This document shows positions 8,842-18,616 of a stretch of DNA of 64,000 nucleotides, in pieces. The first letter of the stretch is position 1. Every line of letters begins with the position of its first letter. Under the pieces are notes generated by a model. The model was not told where the DNA came from. It saw only the letters and a program-made list of their open reading frames with translations, and ran no database searches. Made by a program: the position numbers and the translations under genes. This DNA comes from Pedosphaera parvula Ellin514 (GTDB lineage: Bacteria > Verrucomicrobiota > Verrucomicrobiia > Limisphaerales > Pedosphaeraceae). Location: the NCBI RefSeq assembly GCF_000172555.1, contig NZ_ABOX02000009.1, positions 62,001 through 126,000 on the forward strand, read 5' to 3'.

Positions 8842-11800
8842 TTACTGCGGCGGCTTTGCGTCATCCGCATTGCCCTTTGCACCAGACTGTCCCGGCAACG
8901 CCTGCCTGAGACTTCGGAACCATTGAAAAGGGGAGAGTACCTTGGGAATATAGAGGGGCTCGCGTTTCGGATTGGCCAGGGTGCCGGTGACTTTATATTC
9001 GAAAGCCTTTGTAACCGGCCAAAGCACCTTGCTTAAGATTGGGCCCACCACCCAGGTATCCTGAAACATCTGAGCCTCAACCGTGGCATTCACCCTGGTA
9101 TCGAAATCGACGGTGCCTTTGTATAGCATCCGCATTACCGGAGCCCTCATTTCAAGGTCGTCTGACCGTATAATACTATTGTTGATGGTAAAAGTACCCG
9201 CAGCCTCGCTAATTGGGCTTTTGCCGAGTCCTGGAACCAGATCATTTAGCGCCTGGGAGAATATGCCGAAGATGGGAATTTCCCATATGAGCCCTTCATG
9301 TAAGTCGACCTGGCCCTTTCCAAACCAACTATTCCAATCCGCAGTGTTCGCGCTGATGACAGTAAGATGGCCACTCAATCGCCCCTGCAAATTATTAGTT
9401 CCGCTATATAAGTCTGCCATGAGCAAATGCAGATTGGAATCGGTCACTATGAAATCAAAGCCGAAGTCTGCACCTTTGCGATGCGCGAAATCAAATTCTG
9501 CGGAGCCGGTCAGGGTGCCTTTGTAAAAATCAGCCTGGATCTGGCTTAAGTTGAGATGATCACCCACCCAATGCACTCCGCCCGATATGTGTGCGACGTT
9601 GAATTTACTCCACTGGAACGGCCCTCCTTCGACCTCAAAATGAGCGTCTACCGGAGCCTCTGATCCAAGCGGAATGATCCCGTTTAAACGTACCATTGGG
9701 GGTTGAAGAAAATGGTAAGGCTCCATGATCTTGAATATCCTGGGGCCCACCGCGGTAAGCACGCGGGCAGGTTCCATGGTGCTGAAACCGTTGGTAATCG
9801 CAACGGTCCTTTTATCAAAATTAAACAGGGCGCTGGAGGCTGCCATATATTGCGTGCCGTATTCCACCCGTGCATTGGTGAGCGTGAGAAAGTGATTTGT
9901 ATATTCAATCCCCGACCGTAAGCTGGTGGCTGCCTCGCCGCGAAAGCTAAAATCACGACAAGCCACCTGCGCTTTGAATCCGATCCGCTCATGGTCATAC
10001 CACTGCCCCCAAATCTCAGCGTCTACTATCGGTGGCTGAGTAGTCGATATCATGTCGAATATGCGCTGTTGCTGAGGCTCAAACAGCGGCTGGGCCACCT
10101 TGGGATCAATGCTGCTGTTAATGCGAAAATAGTAATCCTTGGTTCGATCGTTGGCCCGAATTGCCAGATTGAGTTTCCCTTCCGGCCTGGTCGCGATCAA
10201 GTCCGGTATATCCCAGATCATGTTGGTATAACGAATATGTGACTGCGCGGAGCTCACCTGGATTCCGCGATACGCCGCCTCTCCCAGCTTCACTTCACCT
10301 TCCAAACAGAGCGTTGGGAGTACCTCAGCTCGCCAGTCGGGCTGTCTATTGGTCCATGAAGGAAATACGAAACCGCCACTACCTTGCAAGGCCGGTGGGT
10401 TTTGCCAGGAGAATTGCCCGATCCAGTGTCGGCTTTTCTCACTAAGTGCCGGAGAAACTTTTTGCACATCAAAGTCCGAGGAGTAACTGAAGTTCAGCTC
10501 GCGGGAAACTACGTTCAGGGACGCCTGGGCTTTCACTTTACCCTGGTACAATTCGGAATATACGTTGGTTATGGCCAGTTCAGGAGCCCGCCATGTTCCG
10601 CCACAAGCCACTTCCTGCACCTTAAAATCTTGAGCGTGGACATTGGTAAGATGGCAGTTCCAATCAATGTAATAAGGCTCGAGCGACGCCCACCACGCCC
10701 ACTGTTCATTGGCAGTGCGGGTGAAATTCTTCGGCGGTTCCTGCAGCCGTCCGGTCAGTTCAAATCCGCCTGCGGTGCCCCAGCGGGTTCGCGCATCTGC
10801 CAGGGTTAATGTTCCATTGCCGTTTATGGGAATTGGGTTGGTGGGTGAGTGAGCCCATTGCGCGGTAAAGTGTGCATTCGTGGCCTGTGCCCATGGTGTG
10901 ATCGTCTCCCCGGCCAGGAGTTCAAGCTGGCATTGAACCTTATTCGTTAAGGTTTCATCCGAAATTAATCTGAGCGCCAGCCGGAAATCCTTCGTGCTGG
11001 CCCACTGAGTTTGGGCGCTATCGGCATGTAGCTGGAGGTCCGCATGCGGTTGCTGGTTGGTTGTGCTCGGAGCCAGCAACCTGGCCACCAGCAGGCCATT
11101 GGTCAATGTTCCCCAGGGAGTTTGCGCCCCCGTGGCGCTCACCGTAAGATGGGCATCAAAACTTTCCAAATTGCGGGCGTCACCATGGAAAACCAGGTTT
11201 ATTTCCGGAGGCGTAAAGAATTTGATCCGCTCAAATGTATCTTCCACCCGATTGAGGCGGTCCTGCAATTTTTTGGGAGAAGCCATGTTGGTGCCCTGGC
11301 CTTTCGTCCACTCCCGCATGGCCGATGCATTGGTCAGGGAACCTGACAGGTTTACCTGTACGCCGGCAACGGAAGCTTTGAAGTTTTCCAACTCCCATTG
11401 GTCATTCGGTAGAAAACGGAGCCGAGTTTCAATTTTATTGACCGCCAACGCCTGCCGGTTGCGATTGGTTTCCGCCTCCGCCCAAAGGACCTCACCGTTA
11501 TGCAGTATCAGGGAATCCGGACTGAGTTGAAAGCTTTTGAGGGCTTCGTGGTTAAGCTTTACTTCAACCTCACGGATGAAAATTTGCGGATCATTCGTCC
11601 CTTGTGGAACCTGTCCGAAAACAACATTTTCGGCAACGATTCCACGATACCAACGCAGACGGAGGCGGGAGAACTGAAGGTCTACACCTTTGTCGTGCAG
11701 TTTCCCAATCAGCGGCGCTTTGAGGACATCCGGCAATCCAACCTGGTTCAGGTAAATCCCGGCAGCAACCAGACTAAGAATGAGCAACAGAACTGAAATC

Positions 11801-11862
11801 CGCATTCCTCGCACAATCTTGCGGCAGATCCGCCACCCGCGGCTTTTGAAACGCGAAGCCAT
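8842..11862 (-). CDS. AsmA/TamB-like envelope protein
   Basis: This is a 1006-residue protein with one N-terminal membrane anchor (ISVLLLILSLVAAGIYL, about residues 23-39), followed by a long, almost entirely beta-strand body. The start resembles AsmA proteins (DVLKAPLIGKLHDKGVDLQFSRLRLRWYRG), and the C-terminal part (GTFTINNSIIRSDDLEMRAPVMRMLYKGTVDFDTRVNATVEAQ) matches the conserved AsmA_2/DUF3971 end. Such proteins span the periplasm and are linked to phospholipid transport or outer-membrane assembly. Only 2 bases separate it from the DUF4340 gene upstream, so the two are almost surely co-transcribed. The assignment to the superfamily is good; the partner is unknown. Confidence 0.75.
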   Translation of the reverse strand: MASRFKSRGWRICRKIVRGMRISVLLLILSLVAAGIYLNQVGLPDVLKAPLIGKLHDKGVDLQFSRLRLRWYRGIVAENVVFGQVPQGTNDPQIFIREVEVKLNHEALKSFQLSPDSLILHNGEVLWAEAETNRNRQALAVNKIETRLRFLPNDQWELENFKASVAGVQVNLSGSLTNASAMREWTKGQGTNMASPKKLQDRLNRVEDTFERIKFFTPPEINLVFHGDARNLESFDAHLTVSATGAQTPWGTLTNGLLVARLLAPSTTNQQPHADLQLHADSAQTQWASTKDFRLALRLISDETLTNKVQCQLELLAGETITPWAQATNAHFTAQWAHSPTNPIPINGNGTLTLADARTRWGTAGGFELTGRLQEPPKNFTRTANEQWAWWASLEPYYIDWNCHLTNVHAQDFKVQEVACGGTWRAPELAITNVYSELYQGKVKAQASLNVVSRELNFSYSSDFDVQKVSPALSEKSRHWIGQFSWQNPPALQGSGGFVFPSWTNRQPDWRAEVLPTLCLEGEVKLGEAAYRGIQVSSAQSHIRYTNMIWDIPDLIATRPEGKLNLAIRANDRTKDYYFRINSSIDPKVAQPLFEPQQQRIFDMISTTQPPIVDAEIWGQWYDHERIGFKAQVACRDFSFRGEAATSLRSGIEYTNHFLTLTNARVEYGTQYMAASSALFNFDKRTVAITNGFSTMEPARVLTAVGPRIFKIMEPYHFLQPPMVRLNGIIPLGSEAPVDAHFEVEGGPFQWSKFNVAHISGGVHWVGDHLNLSQIQADFYKGTLTGSAEFDFAHRKGADFGFDFIVTDSNLHLLMADLYSGTNNLQGRLSGHLTVISANTADWNSWFGKGQVDLHEGLIWEIPIFGIFSQALNDLVPGLGKSPISEAAGTFTINNSIIRSDDLEMRAPVMRMLYKGTVDFDTRVNATVEAQMFQDTWVVGPILSKVLWPVTKAFEYKVTGTLANPKREPLYIPKVLSPFQWFRSLRQALPGQSGAKGNADDAKPPQ

Positions 11863-11864
11863 AA

Positions 11865-13715
11865 TCAGGAAGCGGGTTTTTCGTGAATATTAAAGTCGTA
11901 CAAAATCCGCTCCACTATGCGGGTGGGAAATTCGAATACCCAGGTTTGGCCCTCAAGGCGGACAGCTCCATAACGGTGCTGACTGGGTGACCAACCGCCC
12001 AGATCCAAAACCAACGTTTGATTTTGATTACCTGAACGCACTTCCACAGAAACTTGCGTCGATTTGTCGGATATTCCATACTTCGCGAGATTTTGATCCC
12101 CGCAGTCAATCCAGGAACCCGCTTCAAGGCTGCCCAGTTCATCCGCTCCTGCTTCGACCGCAAAATTATCCACAATACCCTGAGAACCGCTGGCGAGACT
12201 CCATTGATTTTCTGCCTTGCGAATCATTTTAACGGAGGAACCGTCATTACGAACCGTGACACTGCTGACATCTGCCGGCGTAAAGTTCCAGATATGCCGG
12301 TCCCGGAGTTGGAGGGCCTTGGAAGGAAGTCTTTCAAAATCGACTTGTTTGACCGCATAAACTGAATCCTCATCAGGACGGTCAGCGCGACGGGCATAGA
12401 TTTTATCTTCAAAGGTTGAGCCGAAATCCAATTCTGCCAAAACGACATTCGTGGGATTGGACTTATCCTTGGTCATGCCTTCCTTAAGAATATATTTCCG
12501 AACCGGATTGGCGAGCCCATACTTGGGAAAGTCTGAGGCGCTCACCACGTCTTTGACAGCAAATTGGCCGGCCGCCGGCACAATTTCGAGACCACTCAAA
12601 CCATCAATCAAATCGAGCATGGTTTCCGGGTCGGCAGGAAAGTTATAGGGCTCGTTGACGCGCCACGCGCCAGTGCTCTGCTTTTGGATCGTAAAGTCTG
12701 TCGATTTATCCGACTGATGGACCTCAATTGTCTCCAATGACAAAGGAACAGGTCCCGCAAGCCGTCTATCCCGAAATTCTTCATATCGGGCGCGCCAGGG
12801 GGCAATGAACTCCTTCGGAATTTCGACAATGGCTGGCTGGCCCTTGACCATTGCAAAAATCTGTTTGGAGTCATTTGTCGGGCTTTTTCCAAATTGCAAC
12901 GCAAGCACGGGATTGGTTCCTTGACTGAGAGTTACTTCAAATTCGGCCGGCTTCAAACCGTAGGTCTCCAGGTCGGCCGCCGGATCGTCCGTTACAAAAC
13001 GGCTGACCCGCGCACTCTCCAATCTTGCCAGGCTCCCTTCTACTCTTGAACTATCAGCACGCGCGGGCATTGGATAGGTGATGCGCCAAAGCCGGTTGGA
13101 CGCACGACTTAACTCAAAGGACCTTCCGCCGTTCGTGACGGCGAGCCGGTCAAAGGTCAGACCCTTCAAGGACAACAGGTTGGTATCCCGCCATTCGTTT
13201 AAGGTTCGTGGAAGCAATTTGATTATGTCAGAACTAACCACATCGATTCCTTCCGTGCCTACTACCTGCAGGTAAACCTGATCACCTGGCGCGGTAAGGA
13301 ATCCAAATTTTATCGGAGAATGACGATTGTTTCCCTCTTGAAGAATGACGGTAACCTGGGGTGTCTCAAATCCGAACTCCTCCTCGGCCTTGGGATTTTT
13401 TCTTAGTTCCTGCGTCGGAATGTGAATTTGCACGCTCAAGGTTTCCAACGCGCGCAGCAGGGATTCAATCGCCACGCTTTGGGCCGGGTAGGTAATCGGC
13501 TTCGTCAATTGCCAGCTGCCATTGGTTCGAGTGGCGCGCATTTCCAGTTGGCCGGCAGGCTGAATTTGAATGCTGGTAATGGAGGCTGCCTTGAAGTTGA
13601 CCAGTGCCTTCGTTGCGGAAGGTGTCGTTTCACGCTGATGTCTTTCAATAAAAAAAATGAAGGCAAACATGCCAGCTGTGACAAAAATGAGTATCCATGT
13701 ATTCTTTGGATTCAT
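11865..13715 (-). CDS. DUF4340 domain protein of a Gld-like ABC cluster
   Basis: A 616-residue protein with an N-terminal anchor (WILIFVTAGMFAFIFFIE, residues 7-24) and a periplasmic body built of repeated modules such as SITSIQIQPAGQLEMRATRTNGSWQLTKP, KGLTFDRLAVTNGGRSFELSR and DVSSVTVRNDGSSVKMIRK. This repeated SV-x-V-x-x-x-G-x-x-x-x-L-x-x-x-x-x-x-W pattern is typical of DUF4340, a family nearly always found beside GldG-like proteins and ABC-2 transporters. It lies downstream of the GldG-like gene with a 108-base gap. The biochemical role of the family is not established. Confidence 0.8.
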   Translation of the reverse strand: MNPKNTWILIFVTAGMFAFIFFIERHQRETTPSATKALVNFKAASITSIQIQPAGQLEMRATRTNGSWQLTKPITYPAQSVAIESLLRALETLSVQIHIPTQELRKNPKAEEEFGFETPQVTVILQEGNNRHSPIKFGFLTAPGDQVYLQVVGTEGIDVVSSDIIKLLPRTLNEWRDTNLLSLKGLTFDRLAVTNGGRSFELSRASNRLWRITYPMPARADSSRVEGSLARLESARVSRFVTDDPAADLETYGLKPAEFEVTLSQGTNPVLALQFGKSPTNDSKQIFAMVKGQPAIVEIPKEFIAPWRARYEEFRDRRLAGPVPLSLETIEVHQSDKSTDFTIQKQSTGAWRVNEPYNFPADPETMLDLIDGLSGLEIVPAAGQFAVKDVVSASDFPKYGLANPVRKYILKEGMTKDKSNPTNVVLAELDFGSTFEDKIYARRADRPDEDSVYAVKQVDFERLPSKALQLRDRHIWNFTPADVSSVTVRNDGSSVKMIRKAENQWSLASGSQGIVDNFAVEAGADELGSLEAGSWIDCGDQNLAKYGISDKSTQVSVEVRSGNQNQTLVLDLGGWSPSQHRYGAVRLEGQTWVFEFPTRIVERILYDFNIHEKPAS

Positions 13716-13823
13716 GGTTTAAACAACGTTCGGGATTGGAACTGTGGGAGGAAAACACATTTTGGCGACATCCCAGCCATGCCCGCGATCCTCTGAGCTA
13801 AATTATGGAATTTAAACCGCATT

Positions 13824-15323
13824 TTATTTGCGTCGGCGCAACCATACGATGCCGCCCAACAGCATCACCCCGCCTGGCATTGCTGCCAGGAGAATCCATT
13901 CCACGTCCCTGAATTGTGATCTGGTCATCATAATCTTATACTCTGTGACCTGCTGTGGGGCGACGCCTTGCATGAGCTGCGTCCTATCCAGAAGCCAATT
14001 GAAAATATTGACGGCCAACAGTTGATTGTCGCCACTTCCAATATAATAGTTGTTCAGAAAAATGGAATCGCCACCAATAACCATTCGAGTCACTCCTCTC
14101 TCCGCATAAACTCCCTTGATGGCACCTTTTTCAACCGAAACCATTAAAGGAATCGGTTTGTTGTGTGGCGCGGAGCTATTTTCTATGATTGCGTTGGCGC
14201 TGGTGAAGGCCAGTTCCTCTACTTTTGGAGCGTCTGCATTTTGCTTGCCGGTGTCCCGTTTGGAAATGGAGCGGGGTTGGTATAACTGCACGCTTGAATC
14301 AAGTAATGAAGAGACTATCGGGCTGTTCTTGTTGAATCCGCTGATGATCAAATCCACTCCATCCTTCTGGCTGTTCTCCATGTCCCTGACGATGTTATGG
14401 CCGATCTCCACATTCCAATCTTCAGCCAAAAATTTTTCCATCCCCAGGTTGTCCTTCTCGCTGGTGAAATTTAAGAGAAACAACATGCGTCCACCCTGGT
14501 TGAGATACTTGCGGATATTATCCACTTCCTCTGGAAAGAAAGGAGTCCTCGTGGCCAGCACCACCAGCAGGTTGCAATCTGCAGGTACCGTGTTTGTGCC
14601 GACCAGGTTCGTGATTACGGCCGGTTGGATATAATTCTGTTGCAGCAGTTCGACGAGCTTATTGTAGCCATCCTTTTCTGTGGAAATAAGACTGGAAAGT
14701 TTGTGTGGGGCAACGAAATAGGCTTTGAAAGGTTTGGTGCTCGTCACTCTCAGGAGAGCGGCGTTAAAATAAAGTTCACCTTTAAATGATTTCAGGACGT
14801 AGCGGAACTCCCTTTCACCTTTTTCATTTTGTTGGGGATCGATGGTGTAGTCGCCAAGAAATGACTGTTCAACATAGTTGGTGCGGCCATTCGCCTCAAA
14901 AATGACCAAATCCTTCTGGGCCGCCGACCGCAGGCCGTACGTGGCCTTGACCTTTTCAGCTCCCGCCGGATTGTTCACGTAATCAACCGTTTCGATGGAT
15001 ATATGGCGATTCTTTCCATGGTACTCGCTCAACAAGGAATCGACCAACGTATAAAGCTCGTGCTTCTTATCAAAGTAAACTGTGACCTTTATGTCGTTCG
15101 TGATTGAATTTAGGAGGTTTAATGTTTGAGGGGAGAGTTGTGCCTTCGTGCGTGAGCTCCAGGAAAATCTGGTGTAGTGGCGTGCTGCCAGATAATTCAG
15201 CATGCCTACCAGTGCGATGACGGCCACTATTGAGGCAATCACCGAAAAGAGAATGCTCCACCTGCGACTTCGTGAAAAACTGGTTTTAGGGGAAGGTCGG
15301 CTGGCCATGCTTTTTATTTCCAT
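13824..15323 (-). CDS. GldG-like ABC-associated membrane protein
   Basis: A 499-residue protein with a membrane segment near residues 23-47 (LFSVIASIVAVIALVGMLNYLAA), a large periplasmic domain, and a C-terminal membrane segment (ILLAAMPGGVMLLGGIVWLRRRK). The domain shows the GldG/PF09822 features: LSPQTLNLLNSITNDIKVTVYFDK, the RISIETVDYVNNP-like strand, CNLLVVLATRTPFFPEEVDNIRKYLNQGGRMLFLL and VIGGDSIFLNN. The start ATG 15323 overlaps the end of the permease by 10 bases. The system resembles the GldFG complex of Bacteroidetes gliding, but such cassettes are also common in non-gliding bacteria. Confidence 0.85.
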   Translation of the reverse strand: MEIKSMASRPSPKTSFSRSRRWSILFSVIASIVAVIALVGMLNYLAARHYTRFSWSSRTKAQLSPQTLNLLNSITNDIKVTVYFDKKHELYTLVDSLLSEYHGKNRHISIETVDYVNNPAGAEKVKATYGLRSAAQKDLVIFEANGRTNYVEQSFLGDYTIDPQQNEKGEREFRYVLKSFKGELYFNAALLRVTSTKPFKAYFVAPHKLSSLISTEKDGYNKLVELLQQNYIQPAVITNLVGTNTVPADCNLLVVLATRTPFFPEEVDNIRKYLNQGGRMLFLLNFTSEKDNLGMEKFLAEDWNVEIGHNIVRDMENSQKDGVDLIISGFNKNSPIVSSLLDSSVQLYQPRSISKRDTGKQNADAPKVEELAFTSANAIIENSSAPHNKPIPLMVSVEKGAIKGVYAERGVTRMVIGGDSIFLNNYYIGSGDNQLLAVNIFNWLLDRTQLMQGVAPQQVTEYKIMMTRSQFRDVEWILLAAMPGGVMLLGGIVWLRRRK

Positions 15324-16066
15324 CGGCGGCTTTGCACCACCCTCAAAGTTAAGAACAGAAAGAGAACCGTAAGGCTCACGTAAAAAATCACGTAACGTGT
15401 ATCAATCAAGCCGCGGGCGAAATCATTCATCTGGTCGAATAATGCCAGATGTGAAAGCGCCTCGGTCTGCCAGGATGTAACCATGTCAAGACGGCTCGCT
15501 AAAAAGCTCAGTAGAAACAGAGTGAATCCGAAGGTAAGAGCCATCATGGCCGCGATCATCTGGCTGCGGGTCAGGGCCGAAGCAAAGCAGCCCATGGACA
15601 TAAACACTCCTCCCAGGAGAAATATGCCGAAGTAAGTGCTTCCTATCAGGCCGGGATCAAGCGCTTTGGCATTATTGGTGTAGTGGCCCAGAATAAACAT
15701 GCAGCCCACCAGCGGCAGCCACATAAGCATATAAAAAACCAATGCCCCTGAGAATTTGGCCATTACCACCTGCAAGTCGCTCACGGGAGTGGTCATCAAA
15801 GTTTCAAAAGTGCCTGAATACTTCTCCTGCGCGAACAGGCGCATGGTAATCATCGGAGTTGCGAGAACCAGAATCAGCCAGAAAAAATGCGTGGAGTAGA
15901 ATAGTTGTGTCAGCGGCACCGGGGTGGCCTCGCTTTGCAACTGGCCAATGAGTGCGACGAAGCTCAAACCCATCAGGAACACTGCCGCCGCAATTATTAC
16001 ATATCCGGTTAAAGACACGAAGAAACCGGCCAATTCGCGCCGGGTGAGGGTTAAGTATGCCTGCAT
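15314..16066 (-). CDS. ABC-2 type permease, GldF-like
   Basis: A 250-residue integral membrane protein with six hydrophobic segments, starting QAYLTLTRRELAGFFVSLTGYVI and including MITMRLFAQEKYSGTFETLMTTPVSD, the cytoplasmic loop typical of ABC-2/NatB-like permeases. ATG 16066 shares one base with the stop codon of the ATPase gene (TAATG), a classic coupled start; the frame remains open to 16156 but an upstream start would overlap the ATPase far more. It would form the membrane channel for the ATPase encoded directly upstream. The exported substrate is not known. Confidence 0.85.
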   Translation of the reverse strand: MQAYLTLTRRELAGFFVSLTGYVIIAAAVFLMGLSFVALIGQLQSEATPVPLTQLFYSTHFFWLILVLATPMITMRLFAQEKYSGTFETLMTTPVSDLQVVMAKFSGALVFYMLMWLPLVGCMFILGHYTNNAKALDPGLIGSTYFGIFLLGGVFMSMGCFASALTRSQMIAAMMALTFGFTLFLLSFLASRLDMVTSWQTEALSHLALFDQMNDFARGLIDTRYVIFYVSLTVLFLFLTLRVVQSRRWK

Positions 16067-17013
16067 TAGCTCTCCTCCTCTTCGTTCGGCCGGGTTACCC
16101 TCACATAGATGTCTTCCAGGGAAAATTTGTTGCGTGTGAGTTCCCGCATGCTCCATCCCCGTTCCTTGATCAATGCAAAGACTTGCGGACGTATATCAAT
16201 TCCGTCCCGCGGAGTTAAGGCGCAACGCTGGAACTCACCATCCACAGGGGAGATATCGAAATGTTCCACCTCGGGCAACTGGTCCCACAAACCGCGCAAC
16301 TCGCCTGCGGGTGCAGCAACTTCGGTAATTACCTGGCTCCCTTTACTCATGAGCTTCTGAAGATTTTCCGGACTGTCTGCCGCCAGGATTTTTCCCCCGT
16401 GCAGAATCAACACGCGATTGCACGTCATTTCGACCTCCGGCAAAATGTGCGTCGAAATTAAAACAGTGTGAGTGCGACCCAAATCCTTGATCAACTGACG
16501 AACCGATCGAATCTGATTTGGATCCAAGCCAATCGTGGGTTCATCTAAAATGATCAACTCAGGTTCATGCACCAGGGCATCGGCCAGTCCGACTCGCTGC
16601 CGATAGCCTTTGGACAAGTGACCGATAATTTTCCGGCTTACATCACCCAATGAGCACTGATCGATGACCGTATCAACGCGCTCACGGCATTGGCGGCGGC
16701 CAAGTCCCTTTATTCGGGCACGAAATTTTAAGTACTCCCGCACGCGCATTTCGGGATGCAAGGGATTGTTTTCCGGCATGTAACCAATACGCCGTCGCAC
16801 CTCGTCCGCCTGCGTAAAGACATCATAACCCGCGACACGTACTGTTCCGGCGGTCGCCGGCATGTAGCAGGAAAGGATGCGCATGGTCGTGCTCTTGCCG
16901 GCCCCATTGGTGCCGAGCAAGCCAACAATTTCCCCGCGGCCGACCGTAAAGGAAATGTTCGATACCGCCGTATGCCCGGCATATCGCTTGGTCAGGTTCG
17001 AGACTTCTATCAT
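16066..17013 (-). CDS. ABC transporter ATPase, GldA/CcmA-like
   Basis: This 315-residue ATPase has Walker A G-T-N-G-A-G-K-S-T, a signature variant L-S-K-G-Y-R-Q-R and Walker B LIILDEPTIGLDPNQ, the family layout of GldA and other ABC-2 importers/exporters. The C-terminal 90 residues carry a small extra domain (VITEVAAPAGELRGLWDQL). I chose ATG 17013 (MIEVSNLTKRY), the usual start for the family; ATG 17028 is also possible, while the frame opens at a TTG at 17079. It overlaps the permease by one base. It lies 74 bases after the HtrA gene, so the cluster may start with the protease. Confidence 0.88.
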   Translation of the reverse strand: MIEVSNLTKRYAGHTAVSNISFTVGRGEIVGLLGTNGAGKSTTMRILSCYMPATAGTVRVAGYDVFTQADEVRRRIGYMPENNPLHPEMRVREYLKFRARIKGLGRRQCRERVDTVIDQCSLGDVSRKIIGHLSKGYRQRVGLADALVHEPELIILDEPTIGLDPNQIRSVRQLIKDLGRTHTVLISTHILPEVEMTCNRVLILHGGKILAADSPENLQKLMSKGSQVITEVAAPAGELRGLWDQLPEVEHFDISPVDGEFQRCALTPRDGIDIRPQVFALIKERGWSMRELTRNKFSLEDIYVRVTRPNEEEES

Positions 17014-17087
17014 GAATCCATTTTCCATGTGCTCAGCAAAAGAGGAGTGTAGCCTGAATCGGGTGGCATGGGCCAACAAAATTCGCT

Positions 17088-18488
17088 TTATCGAACGGTA
17101 AGCTCCACTGTGCCTTGACGATAGGAAATGAATGCGCCTCTCCGATGTTGCGCCACGACATCGAGTTGAACCTTTTCACCTCGTTTTTTGCCTTGAAGTA
17201 TTTTGGCGGCGGAGATCATATCCTGGGCAGTTTGACCATTTATGGCGGTAATCAGGTATCCGGGTTCAAGCGCCTGGGCTGCTGACGAATCTTTGTCAAC
17301 TTCGACAACCACAAAGCCGTCCCTGGAGTTCAAGCCGAAGGCTCTTGCCAATTGCGGTGTGAGTTCCTGCAACCTGATACCAAGCAGTTGCTGAACAAAA
17401 TCTGCATTAAAATAATCTTTTTCGGGAATCAATTTTACTACCAGGCTCTTGATTTCTGCCTTTCTTTGAATGGTGATTGGCACTTCACTACTGGAACCAT
17501 TCACAAGTTGCTGATTGAAATCGATAAATCCCTTCGGCTGCTTTCCATTTATCTTGAGAACGTAGTCGCCAGCCATTAATCCGGCCTTTTCCGCCGGACT
17601 TTGTGGCTGAACATTCATTACGAGCAGGGGGACGGAGCCAGGCCGCACACGGGCGCCGAACCAAAGCGACTTCCCTGAAGATTCCGGGGTGAAGATTTCC
17701 GAAAGGGCCTCATTCACCAGTTTTACCGGGATAGCAAACCCAATTCCTTGCGCATCCGACAGGATGGCGACATTGAGGCCAATCAACTCTCCGTGAAGGT
17801 TGAGAAGCGGTCCGCCACTATTGCCGGGATTAATCGCTGCATCAGTCTGTAACCAGTTCGGAATGTCCAATTGGCTGTTTTCCTTGGGTGTGGAGCGACT
17901 TTTTGAACTTAAAATTCCCTTGCTCACGGAAGCGCCCAACCCAAATGGGTTGCCCAGCGCCAGGACCGTTTCCCCGAGTAGCAGATCATCATCTTTGGCG
18001 AATTTAACGGCGGCAAATTTCTCATGCTGCCTGGGCATGATTTTGATGAGTGCCACATCGCTTTTGGGATTGGTGGAAATCAGTTTGGCTTCATATGGAG
18101 TATCGTTGGTATACAATTTTACCCATATTTTGTCCGCCCGCCGAACCACATGGTCATTGGTCAGCACGTATCCCTCTTCATCGATGATGACTCCTGAACC
18201 GAGACTCAACTGCGAATTTGGAGCCTGGCGACGGTGATAAGGGTCAAAAAACTGCCTGATCATGTCATCAAATGGGTCTCTGACATTGATGATTGTTTCA
18301 GTCGCGATATTCACTACGGCCGGCATGACCCGCTCGATTGCCTCCACAGTGGCATCCCGGCGAATATCGGTTTCCACTGCCGATTGCTCTGCCCGACACG
18401 AATCATTCCCTGACACCAGCCATAAACTGGCGAGCACGACTGCAAAATAACCGGCTGCACGAATTTGCCCTCTAAAAAGCATAATCAT
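17088..18488 (-). CDS. HtrA/DegQ-like periplasmic serine protease
   Basis: This 466-residue protein has a signal peptide (AGYFAVVLASLWLVSG), a trypsin-like domain and two PDZ domains. The triad is complete: His in T-N-D-H-V-V, Asp in P-K-S-D-V-A-L-I-K-I and Ser in G-N-S-G-G-P-L. PDZ1 (LLVMNVQPQSPAEKAGLMAGDYVLKI) and PDZ2 (FVVVEVDKDSSAAQALEPGYLITAINGQ) follow. HtrA proteases degrade or refold damaged envelope proteins. ATG 18488 is preferred to TTG 18524 because GGAAAAGG sits upstream and the signal peptide begins there. It leads the envelope cluster on the minus strand. Confidence 0.9.
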   Translation of the reverse strand: MIMLFRGQIRAAGYFAVVLASLWLVSGNDSCRAEQSAVETDIRRDATVEAIERVMPAVVNIATETIINVRDPFDDMIRQFFDPYHRRQAPNSQLSLGSGVIIDEEGYVLTNDHVVRRADKIWVKLYTNDTPYEAKLISTNPKSDVALIKIMPRQHEKFAAVKFAKDDDLLLGETVLALGNPFGLGASVSKGILSSKSRSTPKENSQLDIPNWLQTDAAINPGNSGGPLLNLHGELIGLNVAILSDAQGIGFAIPVKLVNEALSEIFTPESSGKSLWFGARVRPGSVPLLVMNVQPQSPAEKAGLMAGDYVLKINGKQPKGFIDFNQQLVNGSSSEVPITIQRKAEIKSLVVKLIPEKDYFNADFVQQLLGIRLQELTPQLARAFGLNSRDGFVVVEVDKDSSAAQALEPGYLITAINGQTAQDMISAAKILQGKKRGEKVQLDVVAQHRRGAFISYRQGTVELTVR

Positions 18489-18616
18489 AGACAACTCGAC
18501 AAAACCTTTTCCCCCTTCGTTCAATCATAAAGTTCATACCTCAGTCAAGCACCTATCTTTAGCTGGGCTTGACTTTGCAAGCCATTGGATTCAAAAGCAA
18601 TGGGCAAGGAATCTGA

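Noticed and set aside
8842-18488. Gliding-motility system
   Set aside because: Gld-like ABC genes alone do not show gliding; the other Gld and Spr genes are absent and such ABC cassettes are widespread.
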